Shown here piece after piece: positions 27,645-36,819 of a stretch of 64,000 bases of DNA (within the stretch, counting starts at the first letter, position 1; the number at the start of each line of letters is the position of its first letter). The position numbers and the translations under genes are program-made. The stretch comes from JAFGXT01 sp963677165. Its GTDB lineage: Bacteria > Verrucomicrobiota > Lentisphaeria > Victivallales > SZUA-371. The DNA lies in contig CAXXSX010000001.1 of assembly GCA_963677165.2 (NCBI GenBank), positions 310,001 to 374,000 on the forward strand, read 5' to 3'. Below the pieces are notes generated by a model. It did no database searches, was not told the DNA's origin, and was given only the letters and a program-made list of their open reading frames with translations.

Positions 27645-28145
27645 ATGGAAACATCTGTAGACTATCAGACCAGCAGTAAACCGGAAGAATTTTTTGGAGA
27701 GAAGCAGGGATCGTTATTTCATGAATTCCTGGAGCTTTATCGTGATTGTATCGAAAGTATTAAATATACTCCGTTCGGACCCGAGGAAGGGTTAAAAATC
27801 ACAATCAACTGCTTTGGGCCTGATTCAAGAACCGTCTCTCTGAAAAACGATACTATCACTGACGGACAATATATCATTGCCCTGACAAAGCTTGATCAAC
27901 CTGTGGGAATTGGTTCCGCTCATCTGCTGTTGACATTGATGGGCTGGGAAGGACGTCCAATCTATACTCCGGCATTCCGCGATGACATGACCCCTGTACT
28001 CGGTTGTTCGCGTCGTCGCGATCGGTTGACCGACATCCAGGAGTTTTACGACATGACCATCGGGTTAGCCGAAGCAATGGACAAAATCGATTCCGTGATA
28101 AAAAGCCAGACAGTATTTTCCTATCTCTGGAAAAATCAGAATTAA
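27645..28145 (+). CDS. Hypothetical cytoplasmic protein between inverted repeats
   Basis: 166 residues, no signal peptide or membrane segment, no family recognised. Readable features are an acidic N-terminus (FFGEKQGSLFHEFLELYRD), a Gly/Trp patch (LLLTLMGWEGRPIYTP) and a C-terminal helix. ATG 27645 is chosen because GGGGGAA lies 7 bases before it; the frame is open further upstream to 27567 without an RBS. It is flanked on both sides by inverted REP-like repeats (27114-27213 and 28300-28388) and could be an accessory gene. Confidence 0.6.
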   Translation: METSVDYQTSSKPEEFFGEKQGSLFHEFLELYRDCIESIKYTPFGPEEGLKITINCFGPDSRTVSLKNDTITDGQYIIALTKLDQPVGIGSAHLLLTLMGWEGRPIYTPAFRDDMTPVLGCSRRRDRLTDIQEFYDMTIGLAEAMDKIDSVIKSQTVFSYLWKNQN

Positions 28146-28247
28146 GTGTTAAGTTTGAACTTCTCCGTGGAAGCGCTCTTATCAAGAGCGGCTCTACTGA
28201 CGCGAATCGGTATGCAAAAGGTTTACCGGATAGTGGCTGATTTCGAT

Positions 28248-28278
28248 GAAACCGCCACCGTACATCAGCACGGCTGAT
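28248..28278 (-). repeat. REP-like half repeat (copy E)
   Basis: On the minus strand ATCAGCCGTGCTGATGTACG then GTGGCGGTTTC, matching the second hairpin of copy D at 5350-5380. Confidence 0.5.
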
Positions 28279-28299
28279 AAAATGTAAAGATACTATGTG

Positions 28300-28388
28300 G
28301 GTAGGGCGTGCTCTCCGAGCGCGCCGTTTCCCGGAATTTTTGTGCCCAGGCACAAAATAGCGGACGGTTAAGAAGAACCATTCCTACC
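28300..28388 (-). repeat. REP-like hairpin repeats (copy B), inverted relative to copy A
   Basis: 28300-28359 is the inverted near-copy of 27114-27171, starting GGTAGGGCGTGCTCTCCG, and 28362-28388 is an inverted near-copy of the module at 27187-27213. GGTAGGGCGTGCTCTCCG is also the start of the palindrome at 52897. Confidence 0.75.
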
Positions 28389-28443
28389 TGTAAAAGTGAT
28401 GAATGTAATTCATTTCGACAGCGGTTTCCTTCAACCTGATTGT

Positions 28444-30366
28444 CTATTCCGGCAGGTTCTTAAGTATTTTTTTTACTTCTGGGAAATCTTTCAGGATCGG
28501 GTGAATAAATTGGATGATGCGTTTGCCGGCTCGTTTGATGTCCCGAATTGCGGCATGCTGAGTTCGCTGCCATCTTTTTAAATCGTTATGAACTCCGATG
28601 ACAACCGTGCTTTCCGGTAAAACATCCAGAAAACACGAATACCCAATCAGACTGGCAAACAGTTCCGGGTAGGGATCGATTGCGATAACAGGAGTGTTCG
28701 GATAAATTTTTGCGAACTCGACCGGATAAATCCAGTCACCCGGTGCGATAAATACCATTACATCCGAAGCGGGATTGAATCCCGATTCACTACAGAATTT
28801 TTTTACGGCTTCATAAGCAGCGTGTTCGCGGTTGAAACCCGGCGACAGCGAAAGATTTTCAGGCTTGGTTCTGACCAATGGTATTGAGGTTCCCCAACTG
28901 GCAATTGAAAGTTTCTCCGGCAGAGGACCGCTGTTGTATGTGGTCAGCCAGTCGGCATACTTCGGATTGTTTTTTCGAATGAAGTCAAGCGCATAGTTTC
29001 GAAAACATTCGCTGTAATGAGCATTGATGGAGTTGCCCGTAATGTCATCGGTGATTTCTGAGATCAGCGGTTTGACCAGTTTGCCTGAACGGCATCGGGC
29101 AAAATCATTAACTACTTTTGTTATGTAGTTACTTATTTCGTTACTGCTGTAACCTGAAATATATTCTCCCCAGCACTGCTGAAGCTTTTCAAGAGCTCCG
29201 TATGGTATTGATTCTTCTTTGAAAGACACTTCTGGCGGTGCGTCGGATTGTGCCAGAAAATCAGTTAGTGACATTCTCCGGGAGTACGCCAGCTTTACTC
29301 CGCCTATCGTACAGTTGCAGATTTTGTTTGGGTGATGTGATAGAAAGTTTTCCAATGATTCCTGAATTCCATGCAGTTGTTGAATTGTCTTAACCGTGGC
29401 GGAGTCATTGCCGGGAACTTCAAAAACTTTTTCCAGCGTACTGTCATTGTTTTCATGTACCGTTCCTGAACTCGATAAGCATAGGTCATTGCCGGTCAGG
29501 GCGATATGTTTAAATCCGGCTTCCAGCGCGATTGCAACTGCGGTTACAACCACGCTTCGGGCAACGGTGATCGACGGGAATTTGATGCCTAGAGACTCGA
29601 TGAATTCACGTCTTTCCTGTTTGGGTTCGGAAAACCAGATAAATTTTTCGAAGCGGTTAACGACTTCCGGTGCGGTAATCGGCAGGGCCGCCAGCGGACA
29701 TTCCGGTTCAATAGAATGATTCCAGTTTCTAGCGGAATCGGAATCAATTTCCACGATCAGGTCAGGAGATATTCCGGCAGCGTCAAGAATCGGCAGGGCG
29801 TGCCCTACGCAGATTAGAAAATAATTTGAACGATATTTCTGCAGTTGATCAGTTTGATCGCGGAGCGATGGGCCTGCTGAGCAGACTACCACCTTAGTCT
29901 CGGGGGAAGCAGACAGAGACAGGCGGGGCTTTGAAATAATGGCACGCAGGTTATGCAGCGTACAGCGCAGATGCGTCAATCCGGTGATCCGATCGATTTT
30001 TACATTCGACAATTCTTTCAAAAGCAACGGAGTAATTCTGTCGCGCAACGATTCAAAACCGCATTCACATTTTGAGCTTATTTGAAACCCCTCTGTGAGA
30101 TTGAGTTTATCAAATACCGTTTTAAGGTTCTCTGATAGTATTTCCGGCTTATCTCCAGAAAAATGAAAAAATGCGGCGGTATTTAGATAGTCTCTCTGTT
30201 TTTCCGGTCCATCATAAACATAAAAAATAACAGCACCTTGTCGGGCGGCTTTGTCGAGGGCTGCGGCGGTATTTTCTGAAAGCGCACCAAAAAATACTGT
30301 GGCATAACGATATCCGGAAGAAGATGGCAGTGATGCCAAAAGATTTGTCAGTTGATCATATTTCAC
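28444..30366 (-). CDS. Maf/DUF115-type flagellin glycosyltransferase candidate
   Basis: 640 residues. The central part has the DUF115/MptE-like signature: VVVCSAGPSLRDQTDQL, FLICVGHALPILDAAGISPDLIVEIDSD and the later ALTGNDLCLSS. Flanking N- and C-terminal domains of about 150-200 residues give the layout of motility-associated factor (Maf) proteins, which attach nonulosonic acids to flagellin. The flagellar export operon 6 kb away fits that role, but flagellin and sugar biosynthesis genes are not in the window. Start is GTG 30366 with a weak RBS. Cytoplasmic. Confidence 0.78.
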   Translation of the reverse strand: MKYDQLTNLLASLPSSSGYRYATVFFGALSENTAAALDKAARQGAVIFYVYDGPEKQRDYLNTAAFFHFSGDKPEILSENLKTVFDKLNLTEGFQISSKCECGFESLRDRITPLLLKELSNVKIDRITGLTHLRCTLHNLRAIISKPRLSLSASPETKVVVCSAGPSLRDQTDQLQKYRSNYFLICVGHALPILDAAGISPDLIVEIDSDSARNWNHSIEPECPLAALPITAPEVVNRFEKFIWFSEPKQERREFIESLGIKFPSITVARSVVVTAVAIALEAGFKHIALTGNDLCLSSSGTVHENNDSTLEKVFEVPGNDSATVKTIQQLHGIQESLENFLSHHPNKICNCTIGGVKLAYSRRMSLTDFLAQSDAPPEVSFKEESIPYGALEKLQQCWGEYISGYSSNEISNYITKVVNDFARCRSGKLVKPLISEITDDITGNSINAHYSECFRNYALDFIRKNNPKYADWLTTYNSGPLPEKLSIASWGTSIPLVRTKPENLSLSPGFNREHAAYEAVKKFCSESGFNPASDVMVFIAPGDWIYPVEFAKIYPNTPVIAIDPYPELFASLIGYSCFLDVLPESTVVIGVHNDLKRWQRTQHAAIRDIKRAGKRIIQFIHPILKDFPEVKKILKNLPE

Positions 30367-30558
30367 TATTGCCTGTTCCCGTAAATAGCTGTATTGTTGT
30401 ATTAGTATCAGTTTATATAAATTAAGAATATAATCAATCTATTTGTTTTTCCAATATGGTTCGGATTTTTTATGAAGTTCCTATAGGATAGACTTGCATT
30501 AGAGAACGAGTTGGTTATTATATCATTAATGAATGTGTGCAAATGCTAGGCGGAATTA

Positions 30559-33156
30559 ATGACCAGAGCTAAAGAAAGTACTTTTATATTAATATATTCG
30601 GAATTGTCTAATAAATCGTTTTTTACCGATTTTTATTCCGATTCTGATTTTCGTGCAAAAATTATTAATACCTTTGATTCCAGCTCGGATATATTTATCA
30701 ACAACTTTTTTGAAGCGGTTGTTGTTGATGCGACGACAGGTGATTGGGAGGATAAGGAAAAATTCATTAATTGCGTAAATTCCATTACGCCGTGGATGCC
30801 GATTATCATTGTTGCGCCGGGTGAACTCGAACAAGTCAGTACTCTTGCTGATCGTCGGGCTGTAATTTCTGTGGTGGCTGAAGATATTAAATACGATAAG
30901 CTTAAGAGTATTATTACCAATGAGATTACAAAGCGCCGCGAGGGCATGAACAAGGTCTTTACGGTTCCGGAGAACTTCAATCGATATAATTCCCTGCTTG
31001 ATTTTATTAATTCCGAGCTCAGTGGTGAAGATACGAATGTGATCATGTGTGCTATTGCCGGTAAAATTGCCGAGGAATTTCCGGCTATGATTACCGCTTT
31101 TCTGGAAATTAATCATTCCGCCTCATTTTACTGTTGTTCTCACCATCAGATATCTCCGGAGTTTTCAACGTCGCTTAAGAAGAAGTCTTATGACTTGTTC
31201 TGTGATATTTCCGATACAAAATTTTCTCAGGATAGTATCTCTGAACGTCTGGAATGTTTTACCTCAACCAAGATGAAGAACGGTATGTTTCAGTACTTGT
31301 GTTCCATTCCGGTTTTTGAGGATAACAAATTGACCGGACTATTGTCCATTTCAGCCAATCACAGCAGTGCGCTTCTTTCCGAATCGGAAATTATTCTGGT
31401 TTTCGCACTGATGCGTCAATTGAGTTTGCTGTTGAGGTCGTTTAATAAAATTCGCAGTAAGATGATTCATGATTCGTTGTCCGGACTTTATGATCATCAA
31501 TATTTTCAGCGGACCTTGAAGGTGTTGGTAGATTCTTCTCGGGAGAATGATGAGCCGGTTTCATTGATTCTAATGGATATAGACCGGTTTAAAAATTTTA
31601 ATGATTCTTATGGACACTTTATCGGCGACGAAGTTATCCGGGATTTTGCCGATATGGTGAAGCATTTTTGTCAGGGAAAAGATATTGCCGGCCGGTTTGG
31701 TGGCGATGAATTTGCCATCATTATGCCTAATACAGAAAAAGGGGTGGCGCGGGAACGGGCTACAAAATTACTGGAAATTGTTCGCCGTCATGTTTTTAAG
31801 AATTGCGGGCATCCTTTGACCTTTACAACTTCAATCGGTTTGGCAACTACTATGGACCCCGGCATTACTAACGCTTCCGGATTGTTTGAGGCTGCTGATT
31901 CCGCTTTATATTTGGCGAAGAAAAATGGTCGAAACCAGCTGAGTTGCAATCATGAAATGACCGAGTCTAGATCGCCGGTTCAGGAGGCTGCCAGAATTAT
32001 TGGAAAGTCGTTTAAGAAAGATGAACCTGATGGGGAAGGGAAAAATGGCAGTATCCTGCTGGTCGACGATAATATGGATATTCTGACCATGCTGAAATCT
32101 TTACTGCTCAGGAAAAATTTTAAGGTTCAAACAGCATGTAATGGTAATGAGGCAATGGATCTGGTCCGAAGTGAGCCGGAAAATATTGATCTGATTATCT
32201 CTGATATCAATATGCCGGGGATGGACGGACTGGAACTGGTCCAAGCGGTCAGGAATATCGATCCAAATCTGGTAATTATTCTGTTAACCGGTTTTGCTAC
32301 GGTCAATAATTCTATGTCTGCTTTGAAAGCCGGTGCGTTCCGGATCGTCAAAAAGCCCTTTGACTTTGAAGAACTGATCAATACCATAGAAACTGGTATT
32401 GAGCGCTGTATGCTTAAGCGTCGTCTTGATGCTTATCATCTTCACCTGGAAGAGATGCTTCAGAGCAAAACCAAAGCGCTTCAGCTGGCGGTTGACCAGT
32501 TGAAGGAATCATTTGTTAAGACTATGACTACAATAGTAAGTATTCTTGACGCGCATGAAGAAAATACCGCTACCCATTCCCAGGTAGTAAGTATACTTTC
32601 TTTGAAACTTGCTGAAAAAATGAGGATAACTTCTGAAGAAGAACTCAATACGATAAAATATGGTGCTTTGCTGCATGACATTGGTAAGATTTCCGTGTCT
32701 GATATGATTCTAAATAAACCGGGTAAATTGGATGAAGAGGAGATGAAGATCATTCGTACTCATCCGAAGAAAGGTTTTGATATTGCCAAGAATATTCCAT
32801 TTCTTGATAAGGCCGCCGATATCATTTCTCAGCATCATGAACGTTATGATGGTACTGGCTATCCCAAGGGGCTCAAGGGCGAAGAGATATGTATTGGAGC
32901 AAGGGTATTTTCCGTGGTCGATACATTCGAGGCAATGCGTTCGTCCAAACGAGCATATAAAGGAGAGATTTCTGTTGCGGATGTGGTCAAAGAGATCAAC
33001 CGTTGTTCCGGTACGCAGTTCGATCCGGCTGTGGTTACGGCATTCAATAACTGCTGTGACGAATTAAATGCGCTGTTCGAGAAATATAATCGTATGGCCG
33101 ATGATGGTCACATCGGTCAGATTACCGAAGAATTTGTGACCCAGGCTACATTCTAA
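30559..33156 (+). CDS. Cyclic-di-GMP protein: GAF-GGDEF-REC-HD-GYP
   Basis: 865 residues. Order: about 1-130, a degenerate receiver-like domain; about 140-300, GAF-like; about 315-470, GGDEF with an intact RFGGDEF active site near residue 380; about 490-610, a receiver with VDDN and phospho-acceptor Asp in ISDINMPGMDG near residue 548, and KKPF; a coiled coil; about 650-840, HD-GYP with HDIGK near residue 704 and HHERYDGTGYP near 764. One chain thus has both a c-di-GMP-making and a c-di-GMP-breaking domain, each with intact motifs. The inhibitory I-site RxxD before GGDEF reads QGKD, so product feedback is probably lost. Likely controls motility or surface glycan; it has no obvious operon partner. 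Confidence 0.92.
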   Translation: MTRAKESTFILIYSELSNKSFFTDFYSDSDFRAKIINTFDSSSDIFINNFFEAVVVDATTGDWEDKEKFINCVNSITPWMPIIIVAPGELEQVSTLADRRAVISVVAEDIKYDKLKSIITNEITKRREGMNKVFTVPENFNRYNSLLDFINSELSGEDTNVIMCAIAGKIAEEFPAMITAFLEINHSASFYCCSHHQISPEFSTSLKKKSYDLFCDISDTKFSQDSISERLECFTSTKMKNGMFQYLCSIPVFEDNKLTGLLSISANHSSALLSESEIILVFALMRQLSLLLRSFNKIRSKMIHDSLSGLYDHQYFQRTLKVLVDSSRENDEPVSLILMDIDRFKNFNDSYGHFIGDEVIRDFADMVKHFCQGKDIAGRFGGDEFAIIMPNTEKGVARERATKLLEIVRRHVFKNCGHPLTFTTSIGLATTMDPGITNASGLFEAADSALYLAKKNGRNQLSCNHEMTESRSPVQEAARIIGKSFKKDEPDGEGKNGSILLVDDNMDILTMLKSLLLRKNFKVQTACNGNEAMDLVRSEPENIDLIISDINMPGMDGLELVQAVRNIDPNLVIILLTGFATVNNSMSALKAGAFRIVKKPFDFEELINTIETGIERCMLKRRLDAYHLHLEEMLQSKTKALQLAVDQLKESFVKTMTTIVSILDAHEENTATHSQVVSILSLKLAEKMRITSEEELNTIKYGALLHDIGKISVSDMILNKPGKLDEEEMKIIRTHPKKGFDIAKNIPFLDKAADIISQHHERYDGTGYPKGLKGEEICIGARVFSVVDTFEAMRSSKRAYKGEISVADVVKEINRCSGTQFDPAVVTAFNNCCDELNALFEKYNRMADDGHIGQITEEFVTQATF

Positions 33157-33296
33157 TTAAGGGACAAGCTCCTTAAACCTGTGAGATGCTTCGCATCTGC
33201 TTCCGCCCTTTGGACGGTAACTCCAGGCTTCGCCATCGCCGGGGAATTGAAAATTTAAAAACGCTTTTATGATAGAAATGTAAAATAAAGACACTA

Positions 33297-34370
33297 ATGA
33301 TAATGATAGATGAATTGAAAAAGGTCGCCGCTTTGATAGACGACGTTATCGCCGTCGACGACTTCCCGCATAAAATACAACCTGATTTTCTTCGCGAAGC
33401 GGTTCGCGACTATCCTGGTCGTGGAGGAAAACGTTTACGTCCCGCGTTATTGCTCTGGTGCTGCGGACTTCTTGGTGGCAATACCGAAAGTGCTATTCCT
33501 GCTGCTGCTGCGGTGGAAATTTTTCATAACTGGACTCTGGTTCACGATGATATCATTGATAACGATGATGTCCGTCGAGGAGAGCCTACAACTCATGCTT
33601 CATTGCGGAGTTATTCTGCCGAGAAGTACCATTTGACTAAAAGCGAAGCTGATAAATTCGGCAGTGACTTTGCTATTCTTGCTGGAGATCTCCAGCAGGC
33701 GTGGGCCAATCACATGATGTTGAAATCGGTCGATGTCGGAGTTTCGGCTGAACTTACGATAAATCTGGTGAAACGTATGCAGTCTTTTGTGAATCGTGAA
33801 CTGATTTCCGGCGAGGCGCTGGATGTTGAGTTTCCGTTTATCGGTCCTGCTGCGTTGACAGAGGCGCAAATTGACGAGATGCTTTATCTAAAAACTGGAG
33901 TGCTGCTTCGTTTTTGTGCAGAAACCGGAGCCATGATCGCGCTTAATGCTGTAGACGGAACTTCTCCGGAAATAAAGGCTGTTGGTGAGTTTGCCGCTGC
34001 TGCCGGAGTTGCTTTCCAATATCGTGATGACTGGCTTGGGATCTATGGCGATTTTTCAGAATTCGGCAAACCCATTTGTTCGGATCTGGCGGAAGCCAAG
34101 CCGACTTTGTTATTGGTAAAAGCGCTTGAACTGCTTGATTCCGATGGACGTAAGGAGCTGCTTTCCCTACTCAAATTAGACAGCTACAGCAATGAAATAA
34201 TTGCCCGGGCACGTAAACTTATCACCGATTCGGGAGCGGAAGCATACATTGTCGAGCGGGCCGCTGCATTGGCAGCGAAAGCCGAAGCCGAACTTGAAAA
34301 GTTGCCGGACAATCAATATCGCAAACTTCTCAAGGAATTGCTCACCTACCTGATCGAACGCAATAAATAG
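33297..34370 (+). CDS. Polyprenyl synthetase (trans-isoprenyl diphosphate synthase)
   Basis: 357 residues. First Asp-rich motif VHDDIIDNDDVRRG at about residues 82-95 and second Asp-rich motif FQYRDDWLGIYGD near 240-252, where the usual DDxxD reads DDWLG. GGKRLRPALLLW and GEALDVEF also match. These enzymes extend allylic diphosphates with IPP to make C15-C50 chains for quinones or carrier lipids; chain length cannot be read safely. No good RBS is seen before ATG 33297, and the ATG two codons downstream is an alternative. Confidence 0.9.
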   Translation: MIMIDELKKVAALIDDVIAVDDFPHKIQPDFLREAVRDYPGRGGKRLRPALLLWCCGLLGGNTESAIPAAAAVEIFHNWTLVHDDIIDNDDVRRGEPTTHASLRSYSAEKYHLTKSEADKFGSDFAILAGDLQQAWANHMMLKSVDVGVSAELTINLVKRMQSFVNRELISGEALDVEFPFIGPAALTEAQIDEMLYLKTGVLLRFCAETGAMIALNAVDGTSPEIKAVGEFAAAAGVAFQYRDDWLGIYGDFSEFGKPICSDLAEAKPTLLLVKALELLDSDGRKELLSLLKLDSYSNEIIARARKLITDSGAEAYIVERAAALAAKAEAELEKLPDNQYRKLLKELLTYLIERNK

Positions 34371-34722
34371 ACATATTTTTTTCTTCGTCCTTTGTTCCTG
34401 CAGGACTTTAAAAAGAGGAAATATTATGATAATCTTTTGGGACAAACATCAATATCTCCAATTCATCATAGTCAAGAGAACCGGAAGTATCAATAGAATA
34501 TTGTGAGATTGCTTTTAAGATTAATTTTATGTTTCTCCCACTTGAGATACGCTATTATTGCACAAAAAAGCTATTGAAATAGTGTGTGTTCACGCAGTAT
34601 TACTCTATATTTTATTGTTATTAATACAATTTTATTGATTTGAATTTGCATATTAAAAATTGATCATATATACTATAAATAGTTATACCTATGTATAATA
34701 ACATCCGATTGTCATACATAGC

Positions 34723-34833
34723 GTAGGACCCGCTTATACGCGGGAGGTTAGAAGACTTCTCAACAATTAGTCCTACATTGGCGAGCTCGTGAAGCTCACT
34801 AAAGAGGAATTAGAGAACGTCTCACCCCCTGAG
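34723..34833 (+). ncRNA. Structured leader or small RNA candidate
   Basis: In the gap 34371-34886. GTAGGAC (34723-34729) can pair with GTCCTAC (34770-34776), enclosing two hairpins (CCCGC/GCGGG at 34729-34744 and GAAGACTTC), a three-way junction. Two more hairpins follow, GAGCT/AGCTC (34783-34797) and CTCA/TGAG (34821-34833). The element ends about 50 bases before the start of the next gene. No known riboswitch class is recognised; the upstream part of the gap is AT-rich and otherwise empty. Confidence 0.4.
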
Positions 34834-34886
34834 GGCTGGATAAATATTTCCTGATGGGGCATTATTACTGGGGAGGAAAAGTAACA

Positions 34887-36359
34887 TTGCTGATCACAGT
34901 ACAATTTCCAATTGCCGACGCTCGGCCTTTTGTTACAGACTCGGATTTGCGCCTGCCATTTCCTGATTGGCCGTCTCCAAGTGCGTCAGTTACTAAAACT
35001 CAGTTTGTTCACCATTTTGGTGAAGCTACTAACAGGAGTCAGGAACCAGATTCAGCGTGGCCTGATGAAACAGTTTATTGCAATGCTCGGAGAGGAATTC
35101 GATTTGAAAGGCTGGAAACTCAACATACTGGATTGCCTGGTCATCGGTTTCGGCCTCGTTGCGCATTTCGCAGGCTTTTTTGTGATGGACAGGCTGTTGT
35201 TCGAGTTGAGATAGGTATTGTGCTTGAGCCAAAGACGAAGAATGAAATATCATTTGAGGCAGAAGAACTTCTATCTATTATTAAAGATATGACTGAATTA
35301 CCCACCAGGGTTTTTCGAGTAAGTGGTTTGATAAAGCCGCAAAAACTTATTTTTCAGGGAAAATATTTGGCTGGCTTGTACGCACATGCTTCTATGAACA
35401 AGTCAGTTGATCAATCGCTTGGTTTTACATTGGTTGAAGCAGGTGAACCGCTGATTCTTGTCGAACTGAATAACGAAGAAACAATTTGTGAGTTTGATGC
35501 TGCTATTGCAAAAGGATTTACCAAGCTAGACAAAGATAGTATTAATGGTGCGGAGGCGTCGTTTTGCCATTTAAATACCGTAGATACCTGGATTTTGCAG
35601 AAGGGGCATGCCTCAATGGGGCAATTGCGTAATTTGCGGTTATGCCTTACCAGATTGCATGCTGAGCGAGTGGTCCTTGATATAATATTAAATCAAATTC
35701 GTCGTAAGCGATTAATGAATCCGTCAACGGAGGAAGCGGTAAATTTGCTTGATCGGTATTTTGCTGACCGAATCAAAATTATTAATCGTGAAAAATGGGG
35801 AGGAATGCAACAGTCTGAAATTCTTGCAGCATATGATGCCACACAGCAAGTCTTCTGCCCTGCGGCTCAATCTCAGCTAATAACCAAGTACGAGGGGTGT
35901 CGGCGACAAGTTTGGGAAAAGATTGAGAAGTACCAGGAGGAACGTAACGCAACAAAAAGTGTAGTGACGTTTAATATTCAAAAAGGAGGGATTACTGTGA
36001 TAAAAAAAATTACCAGTGGGGCGGGAAGTATTATTAATGTAGCTGGAAGAATGTCCAATGTAAAAAATGAAATAACGAATAATATGTCTTCGTCTGAAAC
36101 TAATTCTGAAATAGAGTCGCTGATTTCGACACTTGTTGAGGAGCTTGAAAAGATTGCCCCGCAAGTAACTCAGGAACAGATGAGTATATTTTCGAAAAAT
36201 ATTGACGCCCTCCAGGCAGAGATAGCAAGAGATAAACCGGATAAGAGATGGTATGAATTAAGTTTGGATGGAATAAGGGAGGCGGCTCAATCCATAGGTG
36301 AAATGGCCACTCCTATTATTACTGTTGTTGGCAAACTGTCTGCATTGTTGCTTGTATAA
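34887..36359 (+). CDS. Conflict-system-like protein of unknown function
   Basis: 490 residues. The N-terminus begins MLITVQFPIADARPFV and contains YCNARRGIRFERL, CAFRRLFCDG and VVRVEIGI, a pattern I associate from memory with a domain found in multi-gene bacterial conflict (defence) loci with caspase/TPR partners; no search supports this. The middle is mixed and the last 50 residues read RWYELSLDGIREAAQSIGEM and TPIITVVGKLSALLLV, an amphipathic-to-hydrophobic tail seen in effector-like proteins that may insert into membranes. TTG 34887 with GGGGAGG 9 bases upstream is preferred over ATG 34854, which has no RBS. No toxin, protease or nuclease gene is next to it, so function remains open. Confidence 0.6.
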   Translation: MLITVQFPIADARPFVTDSDLRLPFPDWPSPSASVTKTQFVHHFGEATNRSQEPDSAWPDETVYCNARRGIRFERLETQHTGLPGHRFRPRCAFRRLFCDGQAVVRVEIGIVLEPKTKNEISFEAEELLSIIKDMTELPTRVFRVSGLIKPQKLIFQGKYLAGLYAHASMNKSVDQSLGFTLVEAGEPLILVELNNEETICEFDAAIAKGFTKLDKDSINGAEASFCHLNTVDTWILQKGHASMGQLRNLRLCLTRLHAERVVLDIILNQIRRKRLMNPSTEEAVNLLDRYFADRIKIINREKWGGMQQSEILAAYDATQQVFCPAAQSQLITKYEGCRRQVWEKIEKYQEERNATKSVVTFNIQKGGITVIKKITSGAGSIINVAGRMSNVKNEITNNMSSSETNSEIESLISTLVEELEKIAPQVTQEQMSIFSKNIDALQAEIARDKPDKRWYELSLDGIREAAQSIGEMATPIITVVGKLSALLLV

Positions 36360-36520
36360 ATAATGAGATTAATGGAAACGGAAGTCTGTTGATTCTAAGA
36401 AGACTCCCGGATAACAGATGTTTCAGTCTCTTATACCAATTCGATTTCTAGCTAAGGATAGTCAGTCTATCTGATTGAATATAATAAATTGTTGTGTTAT
36501 AAGATATTGATAGCAAAAAG

Positions 36521-36580
36521 GATAGTTGGAGTTGCCGACAGGATTAACTAAAAAATAATCCTGCCGACAATCTGCTATCT
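36521..36580 (-). terminator. Long hairpin between the convergent conflict-like and Nif11 genes
   Basis: TTGCCGACAGGATTA (36532-36546) pairs with TAATCCTGCCGACAA (36556-36570) with two mismatches around an A-rich loop, extended by GATAG/CTATC outside. It lies 30 bases downstream of the Nif11-like gene and between convergent genes; a clean T-run is missing, so it may act as a bidirectional stop or a processing site. Confidence 0.55.
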
Positions 36581-36600
36581 AGCGATAAACTAATTTGGTT

Positions 36601-36819
36601 CTACCACCAGCAAGTGCGTTTGGGAGGATTACCGAATGATTCGAATGAATCACCTGATTCATTGATAACTGCCATCAGTTCTTCTTCTGTGAATTCAAAA
36701 CCATCTCCTGCGGCCAACGCAATGAAATCCGCTTTTGATACTACAGCATCATATTTCTGACGAAATACTTTGTCTTCGCCACCTTTAATGAGAAGTTCTT
36801 CAACTGCTTTTTTTGACAT
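36601..36819 (-). CDS. Nif11-like leader peptide family protein
   Basis: 72 residues. Residues 1-50 match the Nif11 family: MSKKAVEELLIKGGEDKVF, then ADFIALAAGDGFEFTEEELMAVI. Nif11-type leaders occur as precursors of ribosomal peptide natural products and also as stand-alone proteins in nitrogen fixers, the source of the name. The 22-residue tail DSFESFGNPPKRTCWW region ends in Cys-Trp-Trp; no double-Gly cleavage site is seen. It lies 134 bases downstream of the GNAT gene that ends the nif run, same strand. RBS AGGAAAC precedes the ATG. No modification enzyme other than NifB is nearby. Confidence 0.72.
   Translation of the reverse strand: MSKKAVEELLIKGGEDKVFRQKYDAVVSKADFIALAAGDGFEFTEEELMAVINESGDSFESFGNPPKRTCWW

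Noticed and set aside
34426..34506. 26-codon reading frame after the polyprenyl synthetase, with GAGGAA before its ATG
   Set aside because: Too short to judge, no recognisable features, AT-rich surroundings; kept only as a remote possibility.
34723..34833. tRNA gene in the structured element
   Set aside because: No TTCRA loop, no acceptor end and wrong arm lengths.
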